Source of the DNA: Arcuatula senhousia
Lineage: Eukaryota; Mollusca; Bivalvia; Mytilida; Mytilidae
Reading direction: 5' to 3'
Assembly (NCBI GenBank): GCA_963971305.1
Contig: OZ020307.1
Span: forward strand, 59,455,702-59,519,701
Length of the DNA stretch: 64,000 bases
Below the pieces are notes generated by a model that searched no databases, was not told where the DNA came from, and was given only the letters and a program-made list of their open reading frames with translations. The position numbers and the translations under genes were made by a program. Positions 25,655-40,100 of the stretch are shown in pieces (positions within the stretch are counted from its first letter, which is position 1; every line of letters starts with the position of its first letter).

Positions 25655-26863
25655 ATTAAAAGGTCATAGGCGCTATGCGCCTATTTTTTGTTGTAATACC
25701 TTGCGCAACATGTCTACTTTTGAATGATACTCTATTTTAAGAAATACTACTTATAGTTTCACCAGAAAACATCATACCGCCCGAATGGAAGAATTTTCTA
25801 GAGCGTCAATTTTATGACGTTTTTCTCGAAAAACAAGTGAAAAACATGTAAGAAAGTTTTTGGTCTCGCGCTATAATAAGCGCTACACGCTCCATTTAGC
25901 GCTTACTTTTTTGCGCAACATGTCTACTTGAAGAACATACTTTGTTTTGCTAAATACTTCTTATAGTTTTAATCTGGTACACAATACCGCACGAACAATA
26001 GATTTTTTCAGGACGCCAATTTTTTGACGTTTTTTCTAAAACCGAATAAAAAAAATGAAAGATATGGGGATATATTAAAAGGTCATAGGCGCTATGCGCC
26101 TATTTTTTGTTGTAATACCTTGCGCAACATGTCTACTTTTGAATAATACTCTATTTTAAGAAATACTACTTATAGTTTCACCAGAAAACATCATACCGCC
26201 CGAATGGAAGAATTTTCTAGAGCGTCAATTTTATGACGTTTTTCTCGAAAAACAAGTGAAAAACATGTAAGAAAGTTTTTGGTCTCGCGCTATAATAAGC
26301 GCTACACGCTCCATTTAGCGCTTACTTTTTTGCGCAACATGTCTACTTGAAGAACATACTTTGTTTTGCTAAATACTTCTTATAGTTTTAATCTGGTACA
26401 CAATACCGCACGAACAATAGATTTTTTCAGGACGCCAATTTTTTGACGTTTTTTCTAAAACCGAATAAAAAAAATGAAAGATATGGGGATATATTCAAAG
26501 GTCATAGGCGCTATGCGCCTATTTTTTGTTGTAATACCTTGCGCAACATGTCTACTTTTGAATGATACTCTATTTTAAGAAATACTATAATAGTTTCACC
26601 AGAAAACATCATACCGCCCGAATGGAAGAATTTTCTAGAGCGTCAATTTTATGACGTTTTTCTCGAAAAACAAGTGAAAAACATGTAAGAAAGTTTTTGG
26701 TCTCGCGCTATAATAAGCGCTACACGCTCCATTTAGCGCTTACTTTTTTGCGCAACATGTCTACTTGAAGAACATACTTTGTTTTGCTAAATACTTCTTA
26801 TAGTTTTAATCTGGTACACAATACCGCACGAACAATAGATTTTTTCAGGACGCCAATTTTTTT

Positions 26864-29800
26864 CCGTTTTTTCTAAAACCGAATAAAAAAAATGAAAGAT
26901 ATGGGGATATATTCAAAGGTCATAGGCGCTATGCGCCTATTTTTTGTTGTAATACCTTGCGCAACATGTCTACTTTTGAATGATACTCTATTTTAAGAAA
27001 TACTACTAATAGTTTCACCAGAAAACATCATACCGCCCGAATGGAAGAATTTTCTAGAGCGTCAATTTTATGACGTTTTTCTCGAAAAACAAGTGAAAAA
27101 CATGTAAGAAAGTTTTTGGTCTCGCGCTATAATAAGCGCTACACGCTCCATTTAGCGCTTACTTTTTTGCGCAACATGTCTACTTGAAGAACATACTTTG
27201 TTTTGCTAAATACTTCTTATAGTTTTAATCTGGTACACAATACCGCACGAACAATAGATTTTTTCAGGACGCCAATTTTTTTCCGTTTTTTCTAAAACCG
27301 AATAAAAAAAATGAAAGATATGGGGATATATTAAAAGGTCATAGGCGCTATGCGCCTATTTTTTGTTGTAATACCTTGCGCAACATGTCTACTTTTGAAT
27401 GATACTCTATTTTAAGAAATACTACTTATAGTTTCACCAGAAAACATCATACCGCCCGAATGGAAGAATTTTCTAGAGCGTCAATTTTATGACGTTTTTC
27501 TCGAAAAACAAGTGAAAAACATGTAAGAAAGTTTTTGGTCTCGCGCTATAATAAGCGCTACACGCTCCATTTAGCGCTTACTTTTTTGCGCAACATGTCT
27601 ACTTGAAGAACATACTTTGTTTTGCTAAATACTTCTTATAGTTTTAATCTGGTACACAATACCGCACGAACAATAGATTTTTTCAGGACGCCAATTTTTT
27701 GACGTTTTTTCTAAAACCGAATAAAAAAAATGAAAGATATGGGGATATATTAAAAGGTCATAGGCGCTATGCGCCTATTTTTTGTTGTAATACCTTGCGC
27801 AACATGTCTACTTTTGAATGATACTCTATTTTAAGAAATACTACTAATAGTTTCACCAGAAAACATCATACCGCCCGAATGGAAGAATTTTCTAGAGCGT
27901 CAATTTTATGACGTTTTTCTCGAAAAACAAGTGAAAAACATGTAAGAAAGTTTTTGGTCTCGCGCTATAATAAGCGCTACACGCTCCATTTAGCGCTTAC
28001 TTTTTTGCGCAACATGTCTACTTGAAGAACATACTTTGTTTTGCTAAATACTTCTTATAGTTTTAATCTGGTACACAATACCGCACGAACAATAGATTTT
28101 TTCAGGACGCCAATTTTTTTCCGTTTTTTCTAAAACCGAATAAAAAAAATGAAAGATATGGGGATATATTAAAAGGTCATAGGCGCTATGCGCCTATTTT
28201 TTGTTGTAATACCTTGCGCAACATGTCTACTTTTGAATGATACTCTATTTTAAGAAATACTACTTATAGTTTCACCAGAAAACATCATACCGCCCGAATG
28301 GAAGAATTTTCTAGAGCGTCAATTTTATGACGTTTTTCTCGAAAAACAAGTGAAAAACATGTAAGAAAGTTTTTGGTCTCGCGCTATAATAAGCGCTACA
28401 CGCTCCATTTAGCGCTTACTTTTTTGCGCAACATGTCTACTTGAAGAACATACTTTGTTTTGCTAAATACTTCTTATAGTTTTAATCTGGTACACAATAC
28501 CGCACGAACAATAGATTTTTTCAGGACGCCAATTTTTTGACGTTTTTTCTAAAACCGAATAAAAAAAATGAAAGATATGGGGATATATTAAAAGGTCATA
28601 GGCGCTATGCGCCTATTTTTTGTTGTAATACCTTGCGCAACATGTCTACTTTTGAATGATACTCTATTTTAAGAAATACTACTTATAGTTTCACCAGAAA
28701 ACATCATACCGCCCGAATGGAAGAATTTTCTAGAGCGTCAATTTTATGACGTTTTTCTCGAAAAACAAGTGAAAAACATGTAAGAAAGTTTTTGGTCTCG
28801 CGCTATAATAAGCGCTACACGCTCCATTTAGCGCTTACTTTTTTGCGCAACATGTCTACTTGAAGAACATACTTTGTTTTGCTAAATACTTCTTATAGTT
28901 TTAATCTGGTACACAATACCGCACGAACAATAGATTTTTTCAGGACGCCAATTTTTTTCCGTTTTTTCTAAAACCGAATAAAAAAATGAAAGATATGGGG
29001 ATATATTAAAAGGTCATAGGCGCTATGCGCCTATTTTTTGTTGTAATACCTTGCGCAACATGTCTACTTTTGAATGATACTCTATTTTAAGAAATACTAC
29101 TTATAGTTTCACCAGAAAACATCATACCGCCCGAATGGAAGAATTTTCTAGAGCGTCAATTTTATGACGTTTTTCTCGAAAAACAAGTGAAAAACATGTA
29201 AGAAAGTTTTTGGTCTCGCGCTATAATAAGCGCTACACGCTCCATTTAGCGCTTACTTTTTTGCGCAACATGTCTACTTGAAGAACATACTTTGTTTTGC
29301 TAAATACTTCTTATAGTTTTAATCTGGTACACAATACCGCACGAACAATAGATTTTTTCAGGACGCCAATTTTTTGACGTTTTTTCTAAAACCGAATAAA
29401 AAAAATGAAAGATATGGGGATATATTAAAAGGTCATAGGCGCTATGCGCCTATTTTTTGTTGTAATACCTTGCGCAACATGTCTACTTTTGAATGATACT
29501 CTATTTTAAGAAATACTACTTATAGTTTCACCAGAAAACATCATACCGCCCGAATGGAAGAATTTTCTAGAGCGTCAATTTTATGACGTTTTTCTCGAAA
29601 AACAAGTGAAAAACATGTAAGAAAGTTTTTGGTCTCGCGCTATAATAAGCGCTACACGCTCCATTTAGCGCTTACTTTTTTGCGCAACATGTCTACTTGA
29701 AGAACATACTTTGTTTTGCTAAATACTTCTTATAGTTTTAATCTGGTACACAATACCGCACGAACAATAGATTTTTTCAGGACGCCAATTTTTTTCCGTT
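26864..29800. repeat. Dimeric higher-order block in the ccg-variant region
   Basis: The tttttccg variant occurs at 26864 and 27283 and then in every second monomer at 28121, 28959 and 29796 (spacings 838, 838, 837). A linked ctactaatag variant occurs at about 27003 and 27841. The nearby monomer at 26584 has a further deleted form (actataatag). This section grew by repeated two-monomer duplication. Confidence 0.75.
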
Positions 29801-31160
29801 TTTTCTAAAACCGAATAAAAAAATGAAAGATATGGGGATATATTAAAAGGTCATAGGCGCTATGCGCCTATTTTTTGTTGTAATACCTTGCGCAACATGT
29901 CTACTTTTGAATGATACTCTATTTTAAGAAATACTACTTATAGTTTCACCAGAAAACATCATACCGCCCGAATGGAAGAATTTTCTAGAGCGTCAATTTT
30001 ATGACGTTTTTCTCGAAAAACAAGTGAAAAACATGTAAGAAAGTTTTTGGTCTCGCGCTATAATAAGCGCTACACGCTCCATTTAGCGCTTACTTTTTTG
30101 CGCAACATGTCTACTTGAAGAACATACTTTGTTTTGCTAAATACTTCTTATAGTTTTAATCTGGTACACAATACCGCACGAACAATAGATTTTTTCAGGA
30201 CGCCAATTTTTTGACGTTTTTTCTAAAACCGAATAAAAAAAATGAAAGATATGGGGATATATTAAAAGGTCATAGGCGCTATGCGCCTATTTTTTGTTGT
30301 AATACCTTGCGCAACATGTCTACTTTTGAATGATACTCTATTTTAAGAAATACTACTTATAGTTTCACCAGAAAACATCATACCGCCCGAATGGAAGAAT
30401 TTTCTAGAGCGTCAATTTTATGACGTTTTTCTCGAAAAACAAGTGAAAAACATGTAAGAAAGTTTTTGGTCTCGCGCTATAATAAGCGCTACACGCTCCA
30501 TTTAGCGCTTACTTTTTTGCGCAACATGTCTACTTGAAGAACATACTTTGTTTTGCTAAATACTTCTTATAGTTTTAATCTGGTACACAATACCGCACGA
30601 ACAATAGATTTTTTCAGGACGCCAATTTTTTGACGTTTTTTCTAAAACCGAATAAAAAAAATGAAAGATATGGGGATATATTAAAAGGTCATAGGCGCTA
30701 TGCGCCTATTTTTTGTTGTAATACCTTGCGCAACATGTCTACTTTTGAATGATACTCTATTTTAAGAAATACTACTTATAGTTTCACCAGAAAACATCAT
30801 ACCGCCCGAATGGAAGAATTTTCTAGAGCGTCAATTTTATGACGTTTTTCTCGAAAAACAAGTGAAAAACATGTAAGAAAGTTTTTGGTCTCGCGCTATA
30901 ATAAGCGCTACACGCTCCATTTAGCGCTTACTTTTTTGCGCAACATGTCTACTTGAAGAACATACTTTGTTTTGCTAAATACTTCTTATAGTTTTAATCT
31001 GGTACACAATACCGCACGAACAATAGATTTTTTCAGGACGCCAATTTTTTGACGTTTTTTCTAAAACCGAATAAAAAAAATGAAAGATATGGGGATATAT
31101 TAAAAGGTCATAGGCGCTATGCGCCTATTTTTTGTTGTAATACCTTGCGCAACATGTCTA

Positions 31161-34100
31161 CTTTTAAATGATACTCTATTTTAAGAAATACTACTTATAG
31201 TTTCACCAGAAAACATCATACCGCCTGAATGGAAGAATTTTCTAGAGCGTCAATTTTATGACGTTTTTCTCGAAAAACAAGTGAAAAACATGTAAGAAAG
31301 TTTTTGGTCTCGCGCTATAATAAGCGCTACACGCTCCATTTAGCGCTTACTTTTTTGCGCAACATGTCTACTTGAAGAACATACTTTGTTTTGCTAAATA
31401 CTTCTTATAGTTTTAATCTGGTACACAATACCGCACGAACAATAGATTTTTTCAGGACGCCAATTTTTTGACGTTTTTTCTAAAACCGAATAAAAAAATG
31501 AAAGATATGGGGATATATTAAAAGGTCATAGGCGCTATGCGCCTATTTTTTGTTGTAATACCTTGCGCAACATGTCTACTTTTGAATGATACTCTATTTT
31601 AAGAAATACTACTTATAGTTTCACCAGAAAACATCATACCGCCCGAATGGAAGAATTTTCTAGAGCGTCAATTTTATGACGTTTTTCTCGAAAAACAAGT
31701 GAAAAACATGTAAGAAAGTTTTTGGTCTCGCGCTATAATAAGCGCTACACGCTCCATTTAGCGCTTACTTTTTTGCGCAACATGTCTACTTGAAGAACAT
31801 ACTTTGTTTTGCTAAATACTTCTTATAGTTTTAATCTGGTACACAATACCGCACGAACAATAGATTTTTTCAGGACGCCAATTTTTTGACGTTTTTTCTA
31901 AAACCGAATAAAAAAAATGAAAGATATGGGGATATATTCAAAGGTCATAGGCGCTATGCGCCTATTTTTTGTTGTAATACCTTGCGCAACATGTCTACTT
32001 TTGAATGATACTCTATTTTAAGAAATACTACTTATAGTTTCACCAGAAAACATCATACCGCCCGAATGGAAGAATTTTCTAGAGCGTCAATTTTATGACG
32101 TTTTTCTCGAAAAACAAGTGAAAAACATGTAAGAAAGTTTTTGGTCTCGCGCTATAATAAGCGCTACACGCTCCATTTAGCGCTTACTTTTTTGCGCAAC
32201 ATGTCTACTTGAAGAACATACTTTGTTTTGCTAAATACTTCTTATAGTTTTAATCTGGTACACAATACCGCACGAACAATAGATTTTTTCAGGACGCCAA
32301 TTTTTTGACGTTTTTTCTAAAACCGAATAAAAAAAAATGAAAGATATGGGGATATATTAAAAGGTCATATGCGCTATGCGCCTATTTTTTGTTGTAATAC
32401 CTTGCGAAACATGTCTACTTTTGAATGATACTCTATTTTAAGAAATACTACTTATAGTTTCACCAGAAAACATCATACCGCCCAAATGGAAGAATTTTCT
32501 AGAGCGTCAATTTTATGACGTTTTTCTCGAAAAACAAGTGAAAAACATGTAAGAAAGATTTTGGTCTCGCGCTATAATAAGCGCTAAACGCTCCATTTAG
32601 CGCTTACTTTTTTGCGCAACATGTCTACTTGAAGAACATATTTTATTTTGCTAAATACTTCTTATAGTTTTAATCTGGTACACAATACCGCACGAACAAT
32701 AGATTTTTTCAGGACGCCAATTTTTTGACGTTTTTTCTAAAACCGAATAAAAAAAATGAAAGATATGGGGATATATTCAAAGGTCATAGGCGCTATGCGC
32801 CTATTTTTTGTTGTAATACCTTGCACAACATGTCTACTTTTGAATGATACTCTATTTTAAGAAATACTACTTATAGTTTCACCAGAAAACATCATACCGC
32901 CCAATGGAAGAATTTTCTAGAGCGTCAATTTTATGACGTTTTTCTCGAAAAACAAGTGAAAAACATGTAAGAAAGTTTTTGGTCTCGCGCTATAATAAGC
33001 GCTACACGCTCCATTTAGCGCTTACTTTTTTGCGCAACATGTCTATTTGAAGAACATACTTTGTTTTGCTAAATACTTCTTATAGTTTTAATCTGGTACA
33101 CAATACCGCACGAACAATAGATTTTTTCAGGACGCCAATTTTTTGACGTTTTTTCTAAAACCGAATAAAAAAAAATGAAAGATATGGGGATATATTAAAA
33201 GGTCATAGGCGCTATGCGCTTATTTTTTGTTGTAATACCTTGCGCAACATGTCTACTTTTGAATGATACTCTATTTTAAGAAATACTACTTATAGTTTCA
33301 CCAGAAAACATCATACCGCCCGAATGGAAGAATTTTCTAGAGCGTCAATTTTATGACGTTTTTCTCGAAAAACAAGTGAAAAACATGTAAGAAAGTTTTT
33401 GGTCTCGCGCTATAATAAGCGCTACACGCTCCATTTAGCGCTTACTTTTTTGCGCAACATGTCTACTTGAAGAACATACTTTGTTTTGCTAAATACTTCT
33501 TATAGTTTTAATCTGGTACACAATACCGCACGAACAATAGATTTTTTCAGGACGCCAATTTTTTGACGTTTTTTCTAAAACCGAATAAAAAAAAATGAAA
33601 GATATGGGGATATATTAAAAGGTCATATGCGCTATGCGCCTATTTTTTGTTGTAATACCTTGCGAAACATGTCTACTTTTGAATGATACTCTATTTTAAG
33701 AAATACTACTTATAGTTTCACCAGAAAACATCATACCGCCCAAATGGAAGATTTTTTCTAGAGCGTCAATTTTATGACGTTTTTCTCGAAAAACAAGTGA
33801 AAAACATGTAAGAAAGATTTTGGTCTCGCGCTATAATAAGCGCTAAACGCTCCATTTAGCGCTTACTTTTTTGCGCAACATGTCTACTTGAAGAACATAT
33901 TTTATTTTGCTAAATACTTCTTATAGTTTTAATCTGGTACACAATACCGCACGAACAATAGATTTTTTCAGGACGCCAATTTTTTGACGTTTTTTCTAAA
34001 ACCGAATAAAAAAAATGAAAGATATGGGGATATATTCAAAGGTCATAGGCGCTATGCGCCTATTTTTTGTTGTAATACCTTGCACAACATGTCTACTTTT

Positions 34101-37100
34101 GAATGATACTCTATTTTAAGAAATACTACTTATAGTTTCACCAGAAAACATCATACCGCCCAATGGAAGAATTTTCTAGAGCGTCAATTTTATGACGTTT
34201 TTCTCGAAAAACAAGTGAAAAACATGTAAGAAAGTTTTTGGTCTCGCGCTATAATAAGCGCTACACGCTCCATTTAGCGCTTACTTTTTTGCGCAACATG
34301 TCTATTTGAAGAACATACTTTGTTTTGCTAAATACTTCTTATAGTTTTAATCTGGTACACAATACCGCACGAACAATAGATTTTTTCAGGACGCCAATTT
34401 TTTGACGTTTTTTCTAAAACCGAATAAAAAAAAATGAAAGATATGGGGATATATTAAAAGGTCATAGGCGCTATGCGCTTATTTTTTGTTGTAATACCTT
34501 GCGCAACATGTCTACTTTTGAATGATACTCTATTTTAAGAAATACTACTTATAGTTTCACCAGAAAACATCATACCGCCCGAATGGAAGAATTTTCTAGA
34601 GCGTCAATTTTATGACGTTTTTCTCGAAAAACAAGTGAAAAACATGTAAGAAAGTTTTTGGTCTCGCGCTATAATAAGCGCTACACGCTCCATTTAGCGC
34701 TTACTTTTTTGCGCAACATGTCTACTTGAAGAACATACTTTGTTTTGCTAAATACTTCTTATAGTTTTAATCTGGTACACAATACCGCACGAACAATAGA
34801 TTTTTTCAGGACGCCAATTTTTTGACGTTTTTTCTAAAACCGAATAAAAAAAATGAAAGATATGGGGATACATTAAAAGGTCATAGGTGCTATGCGCCTA
34901 TTTTTTGTTGTAATACCTTGCGCAACATGTCTACTTTTGAATGATACTCTATTTTAAGAAATACTACTTATAGTTTCACCAGAAAACATCATACCGCCCG
35001 AATGGAAGAATTTTCTAGAGCGTCAATTTTATGACGTTTTTCTCGAAAAACAAGTGAAAAACATGTAAGAAAGTTTTTGGTCTCGCGCTATAATAAGCGC
35101 TACACGCTCCATTTAGCGCTTACTTTTTTGCACAACATGTCTACTTGAAGAACATACTTTGTTTTGCTAAATACTTCTTATAGTTTTAATCTGGTACACA
35201 ATACTGCACGAACAATAGATTTTTTCAGGACGCCAATTTTTTGACGTTTTTTCTAAAACCGAATAAAAAAAATGAAAGATATGGGGATATATTAAAAGGT
35301 CATAGGCGCTATGCGCCTATTTTTTGTTGTAATACCTTGCGCAACATGTCTACTTTTGAATGATACTCTATTTTAAGAAATACTACTTATAGTTTCACCA
35401 GAAAACATCATACCGCCCGAATGGAAGAATTTTCTAGAGCGTCAATTTTATGACGTTTTTCTCGAAAAACAAGTGAAAAACATGTAAGAAAGTTTTTGGT
35501 CTCGCGCTATAATAAGCGCTACACGCTCCATTTAGCGCTTACTTTTTTGCGCAACATGTCTACTTGAAGAACATACTTTGTTTTGCTAAATACTTCTTAT
35601 AGTTTTAATCTGGTACACAATACCGCACGAACAATAGATTTTTTCAGGACGCCAATTTTTTGACGTTTTTTCTAAAACCGAATAAAAAAAATGAAAGATA
35701 TGGGGATATATTAAAAGGTCATAGGCGCTATGCGCCTATTTTTTGTTGTAATACCTTGCGCAACATGTCTACTTTTGAATGATACTCTATTTTAAGAAAT
35801 ACTACTTATAGTTTCACCAGAAAACATCATACCACCCGAATGGAAGAATCTTCTAGAGCGTCAATTTTATGACGTTTTTCTCGAAAAACAAGTGAAAAAC
35901 ATGTAAGAAAGTTTTTGGTCTCGCGCTATAATAAGCGCTACACGCTCCATTTAGCGCTTACTTTTTTGCACAACATGTCTACTTGAAGAACATACTTTGT
36001 TTTGCTAAATACTTCTTATAGTTTTAATCTGGTACACAATACCGCACGAACAATAGATTTTTTCAGGACGCCAATTTTTTGACGTTTTTTCTAAAACCGA
36101 ATAAAAAAAATGAAAGATATGGGGATATATTAAAAGGTCATAGGCGCTATGCACCTATTTTTTGTTGTAATACCTTGCGCAACATGTCTACTTTTGAATG
36201 ATACTCTATCTTAAGAAATACTACTTATAGTTTCACCAGAAAACATCATACCGCCCGAATGGAAGAATTTTCTAGAGCGTCAATTTTATGACGTTTTTCT
36301 CGAAAAACAAGTGAAAACATGTAAGAAAGTTTTTGGTCTCGCGCTATAATAAGCGCTACACGCTCCATTTAGCGCTTACTTTTTTGCGCAACATGTCTAC
36401 TTGAAGAACATACTTTGTTTTGCTAAATACTTCTTATAGTTTTAATCTGGTACACAATACCGCACGAACAATAGATTTTTTCAGGACGCCAATTTTTTGA
36501 CGTTTTTTCTAAAACCGAATAAAAAAAATGAAAGATATGGGGATATATTAAAAGGTCATAGGCGCTATGCGCCTATTTTTTGTTGTAATACCTTGCGAAA
36601 CATGTCTACTTTTGAATGATACTCTATTTTAAGAAATACTACTTATAGTTTCACCAGAAAACATCATACCGCCCGAATGGAAGAATTTTCTAGAGCGTCA
36701 ATTTTATGACGTTTTTCTCGAAAAACAAGTGAAAAACATGTAAGAAAGTTTTTGGTCTCGCGCTATAATAAGCGCTACACGCTCCATTTAGCGCTTACTT
36801 TTTTGCGCAACATGTCTACTTGAAGAACATACTTTGTTTTGCTAAATACTTCTTATAGTTTTAATCTGGTACACAATACCGCACGAACAATAGATTTTTT
36901 CAGGACGCCAATTTTTTGACGTTTTTTCTAAAACCGAATAAAAAAAATGAAAGATATGGGGATATATTAAAAGGTCATAGGCGCTATGCGCCTATTTTTT
37001 GTTGTAATACCTTGCGCAACATGTCTACTTTTAAATGATACTCTATTTTAAGAAATACTACTTATAGTTTCACCAGAAAACATCATACCGCCTGAATGGA

Positions 37101-40100
37101 AGAATTTTCTAGAGCGTCAATTTTATGACGTTTTTCTCGAAAAACAAGTGAAAAACATGTAAGAAAGTTTTTGGTCTCGCGCTATAATAAGCGCTACACG
37201 CTCCATTTAGCGCTTACTTTTTTGCGCAACATGTCTACTTGAAGAACATACTTTGTTTTGCTAAATACTTCTTATAGTTTTAATCTGGTACACAATACCG
37301 CACGAACAATAGATTTTTTCAGGACGCCAATTTTTTGACGTTTTTTCTAAAACCGAATAAAAAAATGAAAGATATGGGGATATATTAAAAGGTCATAGGC
37401 GCTATGCGCCTATTTTTTGTTGTAATACCTTGCGCAACATGTCTACTTTTGAATGATACTCTATTTTAAGAAATACTACTTATAGTTTCACCAGAAAACA
37501 TCATACCGCCCGAATGGAAGAATTTTCTAGAGCGTCAATTTTATGACGTTTTTCTCGAAAAACAAGTGAAAAACATGTAAGAAAGTTTTTGGTCTCGCGC
37601 TATAATAAGCGCTACACGCTCCATTTAGCGCTTACTTTTTTGCGCAACATGTCTACTTGAAGAACATACTTTGTTTTGCTAAATACTTCTTATAGTTTTA
37701 ATCTGGTACACAATACCGCACGAACAATAGATTTTTTCAGGACGCCAATTTTTTGACGTTTTTTCTAAAACCGAATAAAAAAAATGAAAGATATGGGGAT
37801 ATATTCAAAGGTCATAGGCGCTATGCGCCTATTTTTTGTTGTAATACCTTGCGCAACATGTCTACTTTTGAATGATACTCTATTTTAAGAAATACTACTT
37901 ATAGTTTCACCAGAAAACATCATACCGCCCGAATGGAAGAATTTTCTAGAGCGTCAATTTTATGACGTTTTTCTCGAAAAACAAGTGAAAAACATGTAAG
38001 AAAGTTTTTGGTCTCGCGCTATAATAAGCGCTACACGCTCCATTTAGCGCTTACTTTTTTGCGCAACATGTCTACTTGAAGAACATACTTTGTTTTGCTA
38101 AATACTTCTTATAGTTTTAATCTGGTACACAATACCGCACGAACAATAGATTTTTTCAGGACGCCAATTTTTTGACGTTTTTTCTAAAACCGAATAAAAA
38201 AAAATGAAAGATATGGGGATATATTAAAAGGTCATATGCGCTATGCGCCTATTTTTTGTTGTAATACCTTGCGAAACATGTCTACTTTTGAATGATACTC
38301 TATTTTAAGAAATACTACTTATAGTTTCACCAGAAAACATCATACCGCCCAAATGGAAGAATTTTCTAGAGCGTCAATTTTATGACGTTTTTCTCGAAAA
38401 ACAAGTGAAAAACATGTAAGAAAGATTTTGGTCTCGCGCTATAATAAGCGCTAAACGCTCCATTTAGCGCTTACTTTTTTGCGCAACATGTCTACTTGAA
38501 GAACATATTTTATTTTGCTAAATACTTCTTATAGTTTTAATCTGGTACACAATACCGCACGAACAATAGATTTTTTCAGGACGCCAATTTTTTGACGTTT
38601 TTTCTAAAACCGAATAAAAAAAATGAAAGATATGGGGATATATTCAAAGGTCATAGGCGCTATGCGCCTATTTTTTGTTGTAATACCTTGCACAACATGT
38701 CTACTTTTGAATGATACTCTATTTTAAGAAATACTACTTATAGTTTCACCAGAAAACATCATACCGCCCAATGGAAGAATTTTCTAGAGCGTCAATTTTA
38801 TGACGTTTTTCTCGAAAAACAAGTGAAAAACATGTAAGAAAGTTTTTGGTCTCGCGCTATAATAAGCGCTACACGCTCCATTTAGCGCTTACTTTTTTGC
38901 GCAACATGTCTATTTGAAGAACATACTTTGTTTTGCTAAATACTTCTTATAGTTTTAATCTGGTACACAATACCGCACGAACAATAGATTTTTTCAGGAC
39001 GCCAATTTTTTGACGTTTTTTCTAAAACCGAATAAAAAAAAATGAAAGATATGGGGATATATTAAAAGGTCATAGGCGCTATGCGCTTATTTTTTGTTGT
39101 AATACCTTGCGCAACATGTCTACTTTTGAATGATACTCTATTTTAAGAAATACTACTTATAGTTTCACCAGAAAACATCATACCGCCCGAATGGAAGAAT
39201 TTTCTAGAGCGTCAATTTTATGACGTTTTTCTCGAAAAACAAGTGAAAAACATGTAAGAAAGTTTTTGGTCTCGCGCTATAATAAGCGCTACACGCTCCA
39301 TTTAGCGCTTACTTTTTTGCGCAACATGTCTACTTGAAGAACATACTTTGTTTTGCTAAATACTTCTTATAGTTTTAATCTGGTACACAATACCGCACGA
39401 ACAATAGATTTTTTCAGGACGCCAATTTTTTGACGTTTTTTCTAAAACCGAATAAAAAAAAATGAAAGATATGGGGATATATTAAAAGGTCATATGCGCT
39501 ATGCGCCTATTTTTTGTTGTAATACCTTGCGAAACATGTCTACTTTTGAATGATACTCTATTTTAAGAAATACTACTTATAGTTTCACCAGAAAACATCA
39601 TACCGCCCAAATGGAAGATTTTTTCTAGAGCGTCAATTTTATGACGTTTTTCTCGAAAAACAAGTGAAAAACATGTAAGAAAGATTTTGGTCTCGCGCTA
39701 TAATAAGCGCTAAACGCTCCATTTAGCGCTTACTTTTTTGCGCAACATGTCTACTTGAAGAACATATTTTATTTTGCTAAATACTTCTTATAGTTTTAAT
39801 CTGGTACACAATACCGCACGAACAATAGATTTTTTCAGGACGCCAATTTTTTGACGTTTTTTCTAAAACCGAATAAAAAAAATGAAAGATATGGGGATAT
39901 ATTCAAAGGTCATAGGCGCTATGCGCCTATTTTTTGTTGTAATACCTTGCACAACATGTCTACTTTTGAATGATACTCTATTTTAAGAAATACTACTTAT
40001 AGTTTCACCAGAAAACATCATACCGCCCAATGGAAGAATTTTCTAGAGCGTCAATTTTATGACGTTTTTCTCGAAAAACAAGTGAAAAACATGTAAGAAA

